Of a stretch of 64,000 nt of DNA, positions 9,070-17,397 are shown one piece after another. The notes beneath the pieces were generated by a model. It ran no database searches. It worked only from the letters and a program-made list of their open reading frames with translations, and was not told the DNA's origin. Position 1 is the stretch's first letter; each line of letters begins with the position of its first letter. The position numbers were made by a program, and so were the translations under genes. This DNA is from Bowmanella yangjiangensis (GTDB lineage Bacteria > Pseudomonadota > Gammaproteobacteria > Enterobacterales > Alteromonadaceae). Location: positions 169,853 to 233,852 of the forward strand of contig NZ_JAFKCS010000005.1 of the NCBI RefSeq assembly GCF_017255015.1, written 5' to 3'.

Positions 9070-10293
9070 TTAGCCATTCAGGCCAAACGGGTCATCTATG
9101 CTGTGGCTGGGCTTTGTAAACCAGCGTGGGCCTTGTTCTGTCATATAGAAATGATCTTCCAGGCGCACTCCAAATTCATTGGGGGCGACAATCATTGGTT
9201 CATTGGAAAAGCACATGCCCGGTGCTAGCGGCAGGGTGTTACCACCGACCAGATAAGGCCATTCATGAATATCCATGCCAATGCCATGGCCGGTACGATG
9301 GGGCAAACCCGGCAACTGGTAGTCCGGGCCCAGACCACTTTGTGCCAGCGCCTGTCTGGCTGCTTTGTCTACCTCTTCACAAGCCACGCCCAGTTTGGCG
9401 GCGTTAAACGCGGCGGCCTGGGCCTGCTGCTCGGCAAGCCATAGCTCGCGCTGACGGGCACTGGCCTCGCCAAACACATAAGTGCGGGTAATGTCCGACA
9501 GGTAGTCATGCACCTTACAGCCGGTATCAATTAGCACCATATCGCCTTGTTTCAGATGCTGGGCATGCTTTACCCCATGAGGAAAGGAGGTGGCCACACC
9601 AAACAGCACAATACAGAAATACGAGCCCGGCGCGCCAACCTGCTTATGCGCCTGATGAATAAACTGCTCGACTTCTGTGGTACTGATACCTTCGCACAGA
9701 ATACTGGCTGCGGCCTTATGCACTGCAAGTGTCATATCCATGGCGCGTTGCATCAGGGCAATCTCGGCCGGGGATTTACGCATTCTACAGTGAGCCGTCA
9801 CCGCTTTGGCGTTGATCAGAGTTAAGCCCTGCTGTAACTGGTTGATACCATCAAAAATAAAAAACTGCGCGCTTTCATCGATACTGATGGTAGCTTGGGC
9901 CTGAATACCCATGTTCTCCAATACCTGAAGAAACAGTGCATAAGGCGATTCATGTTCATGCCAGGGGTTAATCTTGCCGGGTATCTGCATAAAGTCATTC
10001 AGGCTGCCAATTTCAAAGTAGGGGGCAATAAATTCCAGCTCGCCCTTGGCTGGCAGGATAGCGCCCACCATGCGTTCGCTGGCGTACCAGCGCAGGCCAG
10101 TGAAATACATCAGATTGGTACCGGCATTCAGATAAATGGCATCTATGTCATTGGCCTGCATATAAGCCTGAGCCTTGGCGATACGGGCATGAAATTCCTG
10201 GATGCCGATAGGCTGCAGGTCGGTGGTCATATCCGATAAGGTGGCCAGCGCTTGTTCCGGCGTTTTTCCACCGATACCTGGTGTATTAAACAT
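9070..10293 (-). CDS. M24-family metallopeptidase (Xaa-Pro dipeptidase/aminopeptidase-like)
   Basis: 407 residues: an N-terminal creatinase/prolidase-like domain and a C-terminal pita-bread domain. Metal-ligand positions are intact: Asp256 in LIDTG, Asp267 in SDITRTY, His in HRTGHGIGMDIHEWP, Glu in SNEPMI and Glu in GVRLEDH. The family cleaves Xaa-Pro bonds or related amide bonds using two metal ions in the cytoplasm. An AGGAG site precedes the ATG. It is the third gene of an operon with the racemase-family protein and the D-amino-acid oxidoreductase (12-bp gap), so it probably releases proline or hydroxyproline from small peptides. Exact specificity cannot be read from sequence. Confidence 0.88.
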   Translation of the reverse strand: MFNTPGIGGKTPEQALATLSDMTTDLQPIGIQEFHARIAKAQAYMQANDIDAIYLNAGTNLMYFTGLRWYASERMVGAILPAKGELEFIAPYFEIGSLNDFMQIPGKINPWHEHESPYALFLQVLENMGIQAQATISIDESAQFFIFDGINQLQQGLTLINAKAVTAHCRMRKSPAEIALMQRAMDMTLAVHKAAASILCEGISTTEVEQFIHQAHKQVGAPGSYFCIVLFGVATSFPHGVKHAQHLKQGDMVLIDTGCKVHDYLSDITRTYVFGEASARQRELWLAEQQAQAAAFNAAKLGVACEEVDKAARQALAQSGLGPDYQLPGLPHRTGHGIGMDIHEWPYLVGGNTLPLAPGMCFSNEPMIVAPNEFGVRLEDHFYMTEQGPRWFTKPSHSIDDPFGLNG

Positions 10294-10305
10294 GTTTTTC
10301 TCCTG

Positions 10306-11547
10306 TCAGTTAAAACGACTGATGCAATAAGGCTGCATATTAATGTCGGGCTGTTGGCCTGCCACCAGTTGCGTGAGTAACCTGGCCGTAACGGCGCCCT
10401 GGGTTAGTCCTAAATGCTGGTGACCAAAGGCCAGGTACAAATGCGGGTGGTTGGGTGCCTGACCCAGCACCGGCAAGGAGTCCGGCAGCGACGGACGCAT
10501 ACCCATCCAGCGGCTGCCCATCTGGGTATCGGGCAAGTCCTTCAATAGCGCCTTGGCGTGCGGCAGTAGGCAATCGGCCCGCCGATTATCCATTTCCCGC
10601 TCCAAACCGGCAAATTCTACCGTGCCGGCCAGACGCAAACCGCCGCTCATGGGAGTCATAATAAATTTACGCTCCGCAGAGGCCACTGGCCGACTGATGG
10701 GGTTGTCGACTGGCAGCATCAGGTGATATCCGCGTTCGGTATCCAGCGGCACTTTATAGCGAAGGGGGGCCAGTAATTTTTTCGACCAGGCGCCAGCGCA
10801 GAGCAGTGCTTTGTTAAACTCCTGGCTACCAGCTTGGCTGCGCACTTTAACGCCATGCTGATGATGTTCAAGTGCCAGTACATCCTGTTCCAATAACCTG
10901 CCGCCAAGGGCGATAAAGTGTTTAGCCAGGCTCAGACATAAGTGTTCCGGGTCGAGGCTGTGCCCCACTTCTTCAAAGAAAAATGCTGATTGCACCCGTT
11001 CCGACAATGCCGGCTCCAGGGCCAGAGCTTGCTGGCGGTCCAGCCATTGCAGTTTCACCCCTTCGGCCTTAAATGCCTCAAATTCCCGCTTAATCTGCTC
11101 GGGCTTGGTGTCTTCAAAGGTCAGCAGACTGCCGTTCTTTTTAAGCAGGTGGACTAAACCGGCATCGGCCAATAAGGCATCATAAGCAGGCAGGGCCAGC
11201 TGGTTAAGGGCTTTAAGCGCCTGAGTATGGCGACGAAAGCGCTGGCTGCGCATATTCCAGGCAAAGCGCATAAACCAGGGCATGGCGCGCAGCAGATAAG
11301 ACCAGCGAATTCGCAACGGACCGGTGGGATTGAGTAACATAGACGGCAGTTGCATCAGCAACCGTTTATCCGCCAGCGGGAAGACCTGTTCGGTGGCAAA
11401 ATGCCCGGCATTGCCGTAAGAGCATTCTTTGGCAATACCTTTGCGGTCAATTAAGGTCACGGCGAAACCTTGTTTTTGCAGCGACAAGGCGCAGCAAATA
11501 CCGATAACACCAGCGCCGATAACGGCGATTGTTTGCGGCTGTTGCAT
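10306..11547 (-). CDS. lhpB: FAD-dependent D-amino-acid (D-hydroxyproline) dehydrogenase, DadA-like
   Basis: 413 residues from the ATG at 11547. A longer frame begins at 11592, inside the upstream gene, but the downstream ATG puts the FAD-binding motif VIGAGVIG close to the N-terminus, as in DadA and related proteins, and leaves a 4-bp gap after the upstream stop. The C-terminal region contains WMGMRPSLPDSLPVLG, the usual DadA-type motif. The predicted reaction is oxidation of cis-4-hydroxy-D-proline to 1-pyrroline-4-hydroxy-2-carboxylate, the step after the epimerase encoded at 13584. The gene symbol is by context; a generic D-amino-acid dehydrogenase cannot be excluded. Confidence 0.82.
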   Translation of the reverse strand: MQQPQTIAVIGAGVIGICCALSLQKQGFAVTLIDRKGIAKECSYGNAGHFATEQVFPLADKRLLMQLPSMLLNPTGPLRIRWSYLLRAMPWFMRFAWNMRSQRFRRHTQALKALNQLALPAYDALLADAGLVHLLKKNGSLLTFEDTKPEQIKREFEAFKAEGVKLQWLDRQQALALEPALSERVQSAFFFEEVGHSLDPEHLCLSLAKHFIALGGRLLEQDVLALEHHQHGVKVRSQAGSQEFNKALLCAGAWSKKLLAPLRYKVPLDTERGYHLMLPVDNPISRPVASAERKFIMTPMSGGLRLAGTVEFAGLEREMDNRRADCLLPHAKALLKDLPDTQMGSRWMGMRPSLPDSLPVLGQAPNHPHLYLAFGHQHLGLTQGAVTARLLTQLVAGQQPDINMQPYCISRFN

Positions 11548-11551
11548 GGGA

Positions 11552-12577
11552 TTACCTGATAAAAAAGCCTTGTGGAAAGGGATCTTGCGCATGCAGCATA
11601 AAGCGGTGCTCGCCGGTGATATAAGCCCGGCCAGACACCCTGGGGATCACGGCCTGGAACGGCCCGAAGATCTGCTCATGGCTGATACTCACCGACATGG
11701 TGCTACCAATAATGCTTTCAATCTGAATCGGTGCGCTGCCGCTCCAGGCGGCTTTGTACCTCAGCAGCGCGGCCCGGCCACTGACGCCGGTACCGGTGGG
11801 GGAGCGATCCAACTCACCGTCGGCAAAGATGCAAACGTGCCGCGAGTGGCTGGTTGAATGTTCAACCTTATCAGAGGTGAAAATCACTCCATACAAAAAA
11901 CCTAAGTCGGCTTCTTCAGGGTGTATTAGCTGATGCCTGGGCATAATAGCCTGCTTCAGGCGGCGGCCTAAGTCTATCAACTGCCTGGCATTGGCCACGC
12001 TGCAGTCCAGCCCTAGTTTATCGGCATCAACGTAAGCATAGTAGGCACCGCCAAAGGCAATATCGTAGTCCACCCGGCCAACGCCGGGCAGCTCAATATA
12101 CTGGTGGGTAGCTTCGACAAACGAGGGCACGCAATCAAAGCTGACATGCAGCTTATCCTGTTGCATTTCTGCATAAGCCTGAATACGCCCGGCCGGTGCA
12201 TCGATGCGCACTGTGGCCGGATGGGTCAGCGAGATTGCACCGGTTTCGGCTAGTGCCGTCACCAGGGCCAGAATGCCATGGCCGCACATGCTGGAATAGC
12301 CTTCATTGTGCATAAACAACACGCCCATATCGCCATCCCCGCTGACCGGCTCGGTTATCAGCGCCCCGTACATATCCGCATGGCCCCTGGGCTCATACAT
12401 CAATAGCTGGCGCAGATGATCCAGGTTGGCCATCAGATAACGACGTTTGGCCAGCATGCTATTGCCAGGGATAGATGGGTAGCCGGACAACACAATACGC
12501 AAGGGTTCACCTGCGGTATGTAGGTCCAGGCAATGCAACTGTGGGTAGCCGCGCAGGTTTTCGGGGCGGACTTGCAT
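11552..12577 (-). CDS. lhpH: Proline-racemase family, trans-3-hydroxy-L-proline dehydratase type
   Basis: 341 residues of the proline racemase fold. The first catalytic Cys is kept (SSMCGHG, Cys98). The second is replaced by threonine: RSPTGTGVSGR, Thr261. Established knowledge: members with Cys plus Thr or Ser act as trans-3-hydroxy-L-proline dehydratases, while Cys/Cys members are racemases or epimerases. The product, 1-pyrroline-2-carboxylate, is the substrate for the reductase-like gene at 25799. It is the first gene of the minus-strand operon to 9070, divergent from the gene at 12666. The operator-like TTGTATACAA lies between the two. An AAGGA site precedes the ATG. Confidence 0.85.
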   Translation of the reverse strand: MQVRPENLRGYPQLHCLDLHTAGEPLRIVLSGYPSIPGNSMLAKRRYLMANLDHLRQLLMYEPRGHADMYGALITEPVSGDGDMGVLFMHNEGYSSMCGHGILALVTALAETGAISLTHPATVRIDAPAGRIQAYAEMQQDKLHVSFDCVPSFVEATHQYIELPGVGRVDYDIAFGGAYYAYVDADKLGLDCSVANARQLIDLGRRLKQAIMPRHQLIHPEEADLGFLYGVIFTSDKVEHSTSHSRHVCIFADGELDRSPTGTGVSGRAALLRYKAAWSGSAPIQIESIIGSTMSVSISHEQIFGPFQAVIPRVSGRAYITGEHRFMLHAQDPFPQGFFIR

Positions 12578-12596
12578 AAAGATCCTTGCTGAAAAT

Positions 12597-12626
12597 CGAT
12601 ATATTGAATATTGTATACAAAATACA
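12597..12626. promoter_or_regulatory. Operator-like palindrome between divergent hydroxyproline operons
   Basis: TTGTATACAA at 12611-12620 is a perfect 10-bp palindrome inside an AT-rich stretch (ATATTGAATATTGTATACAA). It sits between the start codons at 12577 and 12666, where both promoters must lie. The same core occurs at 17305, 24059 (TTGCATACAA) and 28506 (TTGTATGCAA). TTGTAnnCAA-like sites suit GntR/FCD regulators, and such a gene lies at 16364. Confidence 0.65.
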
Positions 12627-12665
12627 TATGATGCAAGAAATTTTCACCAGCAGAGGTAATTCACT

Positions 12666-13580
12666 ATGTCTATCAACTGGCAGGGCGTGTATCCCGCCGT
12701 CACCACACAATTTAATAGCGACGACTCCATTAATATCGACAGTACCCAACGTATGTTGGATGAGCTGATTAAAGACGGGGTAAACGGCATCATTGCCTGC
12801 GGTACGGTCGGCGAAAACTGCTCACTGCGCGCCGATGAAAAACGCACGGTATTGCGCGCCGCCAAAGAAGTAATTAATGGCCGTGTGCCGCTGATTAGCG
12901 GTGTGGCCGAAACCACCACCCGTTTTGCCATGGAGTTTTGCCAGGATGCCGAGAAAATCGGGGTCGATGGCGTGATGGTTCTGCCTGGCATGGTGTATCG
13001 CTCCACCGAACGTGAAGCCATTCATCACTATCAGCAGGTTGCCCGTAATACCGTGCTGCCGATTATGATCTACAACAACCCGGTCACTTACGGAGTGGAT
13101 ATTGGTATTGAAGGCATGGGGATATTGGCCGAAGAGCAGAATATTGTGGCGGTTAAGGAGTCCACCGCTGATACACGTCGTATCACCGAGCTGTTTAATG
13201 CTTTTGAAAATCGTTTTACCGTCTTCAGCGGCGTAGACGATATCGCTCTGGAAAGCCTGATGCTGGGCGCGGTGGGCTGGATTTCCGGTCTGACCAATGT
13301 GTTCCCCCGTGAATCTGTGGCTATTTATAAACTGGCCAAGGCCGGTCGCTATGCCGAAGCGCTGGAGATCTGGCGCTGGTTCCTGCCGCTGCTGCGTCTG
13401 GATACCATACCCACCCTGGTGCAATGCATTAAATTTGCCGAGCAACTGGCTGGTCGCGGTGTTGAGCATGTGCGTGCGCCCAGACTGCCACTGCCACAGG
13501 ATGAAAAACAGCGCATTCAGGCCATGTTCGATACCGCCATGCAAAACCGTATCGACCTTAGCAAATTCAACCTGGACTGA
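12666..13580 (+). CDS. lhpC: DapA-family 1-pyrroline-4-hydroxy-2-carboxylate deaminase
   Basis: 304 residues, the size of the dihydrodipicolinate synthase/N-acetylneuraminate lyase family. The Schiff-base lysine is Lys164 (VAVKEST) and the conserved tyrosine is Tyr136 (IMIYNNP). The substrate-loop motif CGTVGENCSL takes the place of GTTGE(S/A). In hydroxyproline clusters this family deaminates 1-pyrroline-4-hydroxy-2-carboxylate to 2,5-dioxopentanoate. The position immediately before the epimerase (3-bp gap) and two genes before the semialdehyde dehydrogenase supports that role. An AGAGG site is 9 bp before the ATG. It is divergently transcribed from the operon ending at 9070. Confidence 0.86.
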   Translation: MSINWQGVYPAVTTQFNSDDSINIDSTQRMLDELIKDGVNGIIACGTVGENCSLRADEKRTVLRAAKEVINGRVPLISGVAETTTRFAMEFCQDAEKIGVDGVMVLPGMVYRSTEREAIHHYQQVARNTVLPIMIYNNPVTYGVDIGIEGMGILAEEQNIVAVKESTADTRRITELFNAFENRFTVFSGVDDIALESLMLGAVGWISGLTNVFPRESVAIYKLAKAGRYAEALEIWRWFLPLLRLDTIPTLVQCIKFAEQLAGRGVEHVRAPRLPLPQDEKQRIQAMFDTAMQNRIDLSKFNLD

Positions 13581-13583
13581 TAT

Positions 13584-14585
13584 ATGCGTAAAGGGACGTT
13601 TTTCTGCATCGACGGCCACACCTGCGGTAATCCGGTCAGACTGGTGACCAGCGGTCATCCCAATCTAAAAGGGCAGACCATGAGTGACAAGCGCCAGGAC
13701 TTTCTGGCCCATTATGATTGGATCCGCCAGGCTCTGATGTTTGAGCCCAAAGGCCACGACATGATGTCCGGCTCGTTTCTGTATCCGCCGGTGAGCGAAG
13801 ATGCTGATGCCGCCATCCTGTTTATTGAGACCTCTGGCTGTTTGCCTATGTGCGGACACGGCACTATCGGCACTGTTACCTTTGCCCTGGAGCAGGGGTT
13901 GCTGACACCTAAAGTGGCCGGGCAACTGCTGCTGGATGTACCCGCTGGGCAGATTCGGGTGGAGTATCAGCAGCAGGGCGATAAGGTGGAGTGGGTGCGG
14001 ATTTATAATGTCCCGGCTTATCTGGCCTACCAGGATATTCAGGTGAATGTACCTGGCCTGGGCGAGCTGACAGTGGATATCGCCTACGGCGGCAACTTTT
14101 ACATTATTGTTGAACCACAGGCGAATTTTCCCGGCATTCAGCACTGGTCGGCGGCGCAAGTCCTGCACTTCAGCCCGTTGGTCAGACAGGCGATTAATCA
14201 GCAACTGGACTGTATTCATCCGCAGGATGTCACGGTATGCGGGGCGTCCCATTTGCTCTGGACCGGGCAGCCGAAAACCCCTGGCTCTCATGCTGCCAAT
14301 GCAGTGTTTTATGGCGACAAGGCCATTGATCGGTCCCCTTGCGGCACCGGCACCAGCGCCAGAATGGCGCAGCTGTATGCCAAAGGTAAGCTGCGGGTGG
14401 GCGAAGACTTTGTGCACGAAAGCTATATCGGCAGTCAGTTTGTCGGGCGGGTAGAGGGGCTGAGTCAGGTTGGCAATTACCCGGCAATTCTACCCAGCAT
14501 TCGCGGCTGGGCCAGGGCCACCGGGCAAAACTGCATCTATGTGGATGACAGCGACCCTTATGCGCTGGGATTTCAAGTTATTTAG
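13584..14585 (+). CDS. lhpA: 4-hydroxyproline 2-epimerase
   Basis: 333 residues of the proline racemase family. Both catalytic cysteines are present: Cys90 in LPMCGHG and Cys253 in DRSPCGTGTSAR. The Cys/Cys form fits hydroxyproline 2-epimerase (trans-4-hydroxy-L-proline to cis-4-hydroxy-D-proline) or proline racemase. The neighbouring dehydrogenase, deaminase and dioxopentanoate dehydrogenase favour the epimerase. The start lies 3 bp after the lhpC stop, so the genes are translationally linked. It is a paralogue of the Cys/Thr enzyme at 11552. Confidence 0.88.
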   Translation: MRKGTFFCIDGHTCGNPVRLVTSGHPNLKGQTMSDKRQDFLAHYDWIRQALMFEPKGHDMMSGSFLYPPVSEDADAAILFIETSGCLPMCGHGTIGTVTFALEQGLLTPKVAGQLLLDVPAGQIRVEYQQQGDKVEWVRIYNVPAYLAYQDIQVNVPGLGELTVDIAYGGNFYIIVEPQANFPGIQHWSAAQVLHFSPLVRQAINQQLDCIHPQDVTVCGASHLLWTGQPKTPGSHAANAVFYGDKAIDRSPCGTGTSARMAQLYAKGKLRVGEDFVHESYIGSQFVGRVEGLSQVGNYPAILPSIRGWARATGQNCIYVDDSDPYALGFQVI

Positions 14586-14643
14586 GGTGCCATCAGAGGG
14601 ATCCGGGCCGTTTCAGGAAGGAAACAAATCAGAGGAGAACGAC

Positions 14644-16131
14644 ATGAACTTAACAGGTAAAAGTCTGATTGCAGGCAAATGGCTGGGGGAAGAAAGCCAG
14701 ACGGTATTTTATGCCTTTAACCCTGCGCGTAATGAACCGATGCAACAGGTGTTTTTTAATGCCAGTGCTGAGCAAACAAAATTGGCCTGCAGCGCCGCCC
14801 AGCAAGCGTTTTTAGCCTACCGGCGCACGTCAGCGGCCCAGCGCGCGGCCTTTTTATGTGCCATTGCAGATGAAATTGCAGGACTGGGTGACGCGCTGCT
14901 TACCCTGACCCACGAAGAAACCAATCTGCCTATGGCCAGACTGACGGGGGAGCGTGGCCGCACGATGGGACAGTTGCGCGCATTTGCCAGCCATTTACAA
15001 GACAGCTCAGTGGTGTTGCAAGAACAGGCTGAGCCGAATTGCCAACCTTTGCCCAAACCAGCGTTTACCTTGACTCAACTGCCCCTGGGGCCGGTGGCGG
15101 TATTTGGCGCGTCAAACTTTCCTTATGCCTTTTCTACGTTGGGCGGCGATACGGCGGCAGCACTGGCGGCCGGTTGCCCTGTGGTGGTAAAAGGTCATCC
15201 GGCTCACCCCGGCACCAGCGAATTAATGGCCCTGGCCATTGCCAGGGCCATTGAAACCTGCGGTATGCCACCTGGGGTATTTTCCTTACTACAAACCAAT
15301 CAGGTGGACTTGGCTCATCAGTTGGTGGCCGACCCACATATTCAGGCTGTGGGATTCACCGGCTCTTTGGCGGTGGCCAGGCATTTACAGCGTACTATTT
15401 CTGAACGTGAGCAGCCCATTCCTTTATATGCCGAGCTTGGCAGTGTTAATCCGCAGGTGCTGTTACCTGAGCAGATAGCCGAGCGGGGCAAGGCTCTGGC
15501 TGAGCAGCTTTGCCAGTCGTTACTCATGGGCAATGGTCAGTTCTGTACCAGTCCGGGTCTGTGGCTGGTGCCGCAGGACAATGCAGCATTTGCCGCAAGG
15601 GTTAAGGCGTTTCTGGCAGAGCAGCCGTCAGATACCTTGCTGACGCCAGGTATTCTGCGTACTTACCAAAGTCAGACCCAGTCGTTGGCCATGAATAGCC
15701 GCTTGCAGCAGCTTGGCTTGGGGTCCTTGCAGCAGTCATATCATGCTCAGGCCATGGTTTTTGCCGTTAGCGCGGCAGATTTTCTGGCCAATCCGCAATT
15801 GCAGCAGGAGGTGTTTGGCCCTTGCGCCCTGATGGTCAGTTACCAGGATCAGGCACAACTGTTAGCGCTGATTGCGTCGCTGGAGGGGCAACTCACCGCC
15901 AGTGTGCATGGCAGTGCCGGGGATATTGCCCAGGCTGATGAAGTAGTGGAGGCGTTAAGCTATAAAGTCGGGCGGCTTATTTATAATCAGATGCCAACCG
16001 GTGTTGAGGTGTGTGCGGCCATGAACCATGGGGGCCCTTATCCGGCCTCAACCGATGTGCGCTCCACTTCGGTGGGGCTGCAGGCAATGCAGCGCTTTTT
16101 ACGCCCGCTTTGTGTGCAGAACGCATCCTGA
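14644..16131 (+). CDS. lhpG: 2,5-dioxopentanoate (alpha-ketoglutarate semialdehyde) dehydrogenase
   Basis: 495 residues from the ATG at 14644, chosen because AGAGGAG lies just upstream; the same frame is open from 14470 inside lhpA. It is an aldehyde dehydrogenase with the catalytic nucleophile Cys301 (GQFCTSPG), the Glu motif ELGSVNPQ, and the NAD(P)-site stretch VFGASNFPYAFS. These motifs match the KGSA-dehydrogenase subgroup, not SSADH. It would oxidise 2,5-dioxopentanoate to 2-oxoglutarate, the last step of hydroxyproline breakdown. It is the third gene of the operon starting at 12666. Confidence 0.87.
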   Translation: MNLTGKSLIAGKWLGEESQTVFYAFNPARNEPMQQVFFNASAEQTKLACSAAQQAFLAYRRTSAAQRAAFLCAIADEIAGLGDALLTLTHEETNLPMARLTGERGRTMGQLRAFASHLQDSSVVLQEQAEPNCQPLPKPAFTLTQLPLGPVAVFGASNFPYAFSTLGGDTAAALAAGCPVVVKGHPAHPGTSELMALAIARAIETCGMPPGVFSLLQTNQVDLAHQLVADPHIQAVGFTGSLAVARHLQRTISEREQPIPLYAELGSVNPQVLLPEQIAERGKALAEQLCQSLLMGNGQFCTSPGLWLVPQDNAAFAARVKAFLAEQPSDTLLTPGILRTYQSQTQSLAMNSRLQQLGLGSLQQSYHAQAMVFAVSAADFLANPQLQQEVFGPCALMVSYQDQAQLLALIASLEGQLTASVHGSAGDIAQADEVVEALSYKVGRLIYNQMPTGVEVCAAMNHGGPYPASTDVRSTSVGLQAMQRFLRPLCVQNAS

Positions 16132-16340
16132 CAGGAGTGACGTTAGTTGGACAAAGGTAGATGCAATAAAGTCTGACTGTAGTCAGATTCACTTGGTTGT
16201 ATCTAATGGACGCGGAGCGATTCTGAGAACTACGTAGCTCGTAGCTCGCCGCCGAAATATGCTGCCAGGGAATGGCAGTTAATCAATATGTGATAGCGTC
16301 GCCTCTGGCGCTTGAATCTATGATCGGTATAATGTATGCG

Positions 16341-16348
16341 GTATGCAA
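16341..16348. promoter_or_regulatory. Possible operator half-site upstream of the GntR regulator
   Basis: GTATGCAA, half of the TTGTATGCAA site seen at 28506, lies about 15 bp before the preferred GTG start at 16364, within AATGTATGCGGTATGCAA. It could mediate weak autoregulation. The palindrome is poor, so confidence is low. Confidence 0.3.
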
Positions 16349-16363
16349 TCAGGAGCCATCATA

Positions 16364-17026
16364 GTGATAGAACACAAAACCCGAACGCAATTGGTGGTGG
16401 AAGCTGTAAGAGAGAAGATCCTAAATTGCGAAATTAAGGCTGGGGAGTCCTTGCGTCAAGCTGCATTGGCGGAAGAGCTCAATGTCAGTCGTATCCCGGT
16501 CAGAGAGGCCTTGTTACAGCTAGAAGCCGAGGGTTTAGTTACTTTTGTGGCACATAAGGGTGCTACAGCAACCGAACTATCTGCTGCCCAGGTGGATGAG
16601 ATATTCGAGCTACGAGCCTTGTTGGAAGCAGAGCTGCTGAAGTATTCCATCAGTAAGTTGACTGAGCAGGATTTTAAAGAGGCTCAGTCATTGCTCGATG
16701 AGCTGCAAAAGGCCATGGACAATGGCAACAGTCATTTGGCTACGGGTAATCTGAATACCCGTTTCCATGCCAAGTTGTATTGCCGGGCTCAGCGACCACA
16801 GACGGAAGAATTGGTAAGCATGCTGAACAAGAACTCCGAGCGTTACGTACGTATGCACATTATGTTGGCTGGCGGGCTTAAAACTGCGCCGGATGAACAT
16901 AAAGAATTACTTGCGTTATGCCAAGCTGGAGACAGTAAGAAGGCCTGTAACTTCCTAAAAAAGCACATCATTAGTGCTAAAGATGATATCAAAGCGCTAC
17001 TGCTGAAAATGGAAGCGAAGAGCTAA
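16364..17026 (+). CDS. GntR-family transcriptional regulator, FCD subfamily
   Basis: 220 residues from the GTG at 16364, chosen because AGGAG stands 9 bp upstream; an ATG at 16343 lacks a ribosome site. The N-terminal winged helix-turn-helix contains LRQAALAEELNVSRIPVREAL, whose core is the GntR signature. The C-terminal all-helical FCD domain binds a small ligand, often through metal-bound His and Asp. It follows the hydroxyproline operon and precedes the TonB receptor. By position it is the best candidate to bind the TTGTAYRCAA sites in this locus, in response to hydroxyproline or a breakdown product. A terminator follows. Confidence 0.85.
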   Translation: MIEHKTRTQLVVEAVREKILNCEIKAGESLRQAALAEELNVSRIPVREALLQLEAEGLVTFVAHKGATATELSAAQVDEIFELRALLEAELLKYSISKLTEQDFKEAQSLLDELQKAMDNGNSHLATGNLNTRFHAKLYCRAQRPQTEELVSMLNKNSERYVRMHIMLAGGLKTAPDEHKELLALCQAGDSKKACNFLKKHIISAKDDIKALLLKMEAKS

Positions 17027-17053
17027 GCGCACTAGGCTGTATGGGTCGCAACG

Positions 17054-17076
17054 GCCAGTTGCGTTAACTGGCTTTT
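17054..17076 (+). terminator. Rho-independent terminator after the GntR gene
   Basis: Stem GCCAGTT (17054-17060), loop GCGTT, stem AACTGGC (17066-17072), then TTTT. It is 28 bp past the stop codon. Confidence 0.65.
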
Positions 17077-17286
17077 ATGTATGGTTCAATACACTAAAAT
17101 TTTGACCATTCATTGGTCTTCACTCCATAAGTCATCTCTCGTTCCTGTCTGCTAAGTCTGGCTATTCCAAGTGTTAAATCCTTGATCTGGATACTGGTGA
17201 TTTTCCAACGTTAGGTTGGTTGCATCATGAGTCTGCTTTGTGCCTGTTTAACGGTAAATCCCTGGATTCTTAATGTGTGCAATGTA

Positions 17287-17332
17287 AACAAAGAATTCAA
17301 TATATTGTATACAATATATTGAATTCTTTGTT
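17287..17332. promoter_or_regulatory. Perfect 46-bp palindrome, operator of the TonB receptor gene
   Basis: The two 23-bp arms (17287-17309 and 17310-17332) are exact complements. The centre is TTGTATACAA (17305-17314), the core of the other operator-like sites here, flanked by ATATA and then GAATTC. It lies 65 bp before the receptor start codon. The rest of the 370-bp spacer (17027-17397) shows a terminator at its left and nothing else. The symmetry far exceeds one dimer site, so it may hold more than one dimer or form a hairpin. Confidence 0.7.
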
Positions 17333-17397
17333 GTGTTCGTTTTATCATCAGCTGGGCCGGTTAAATCGGCTAACAAACAACAACAAGGGAAACCCAG

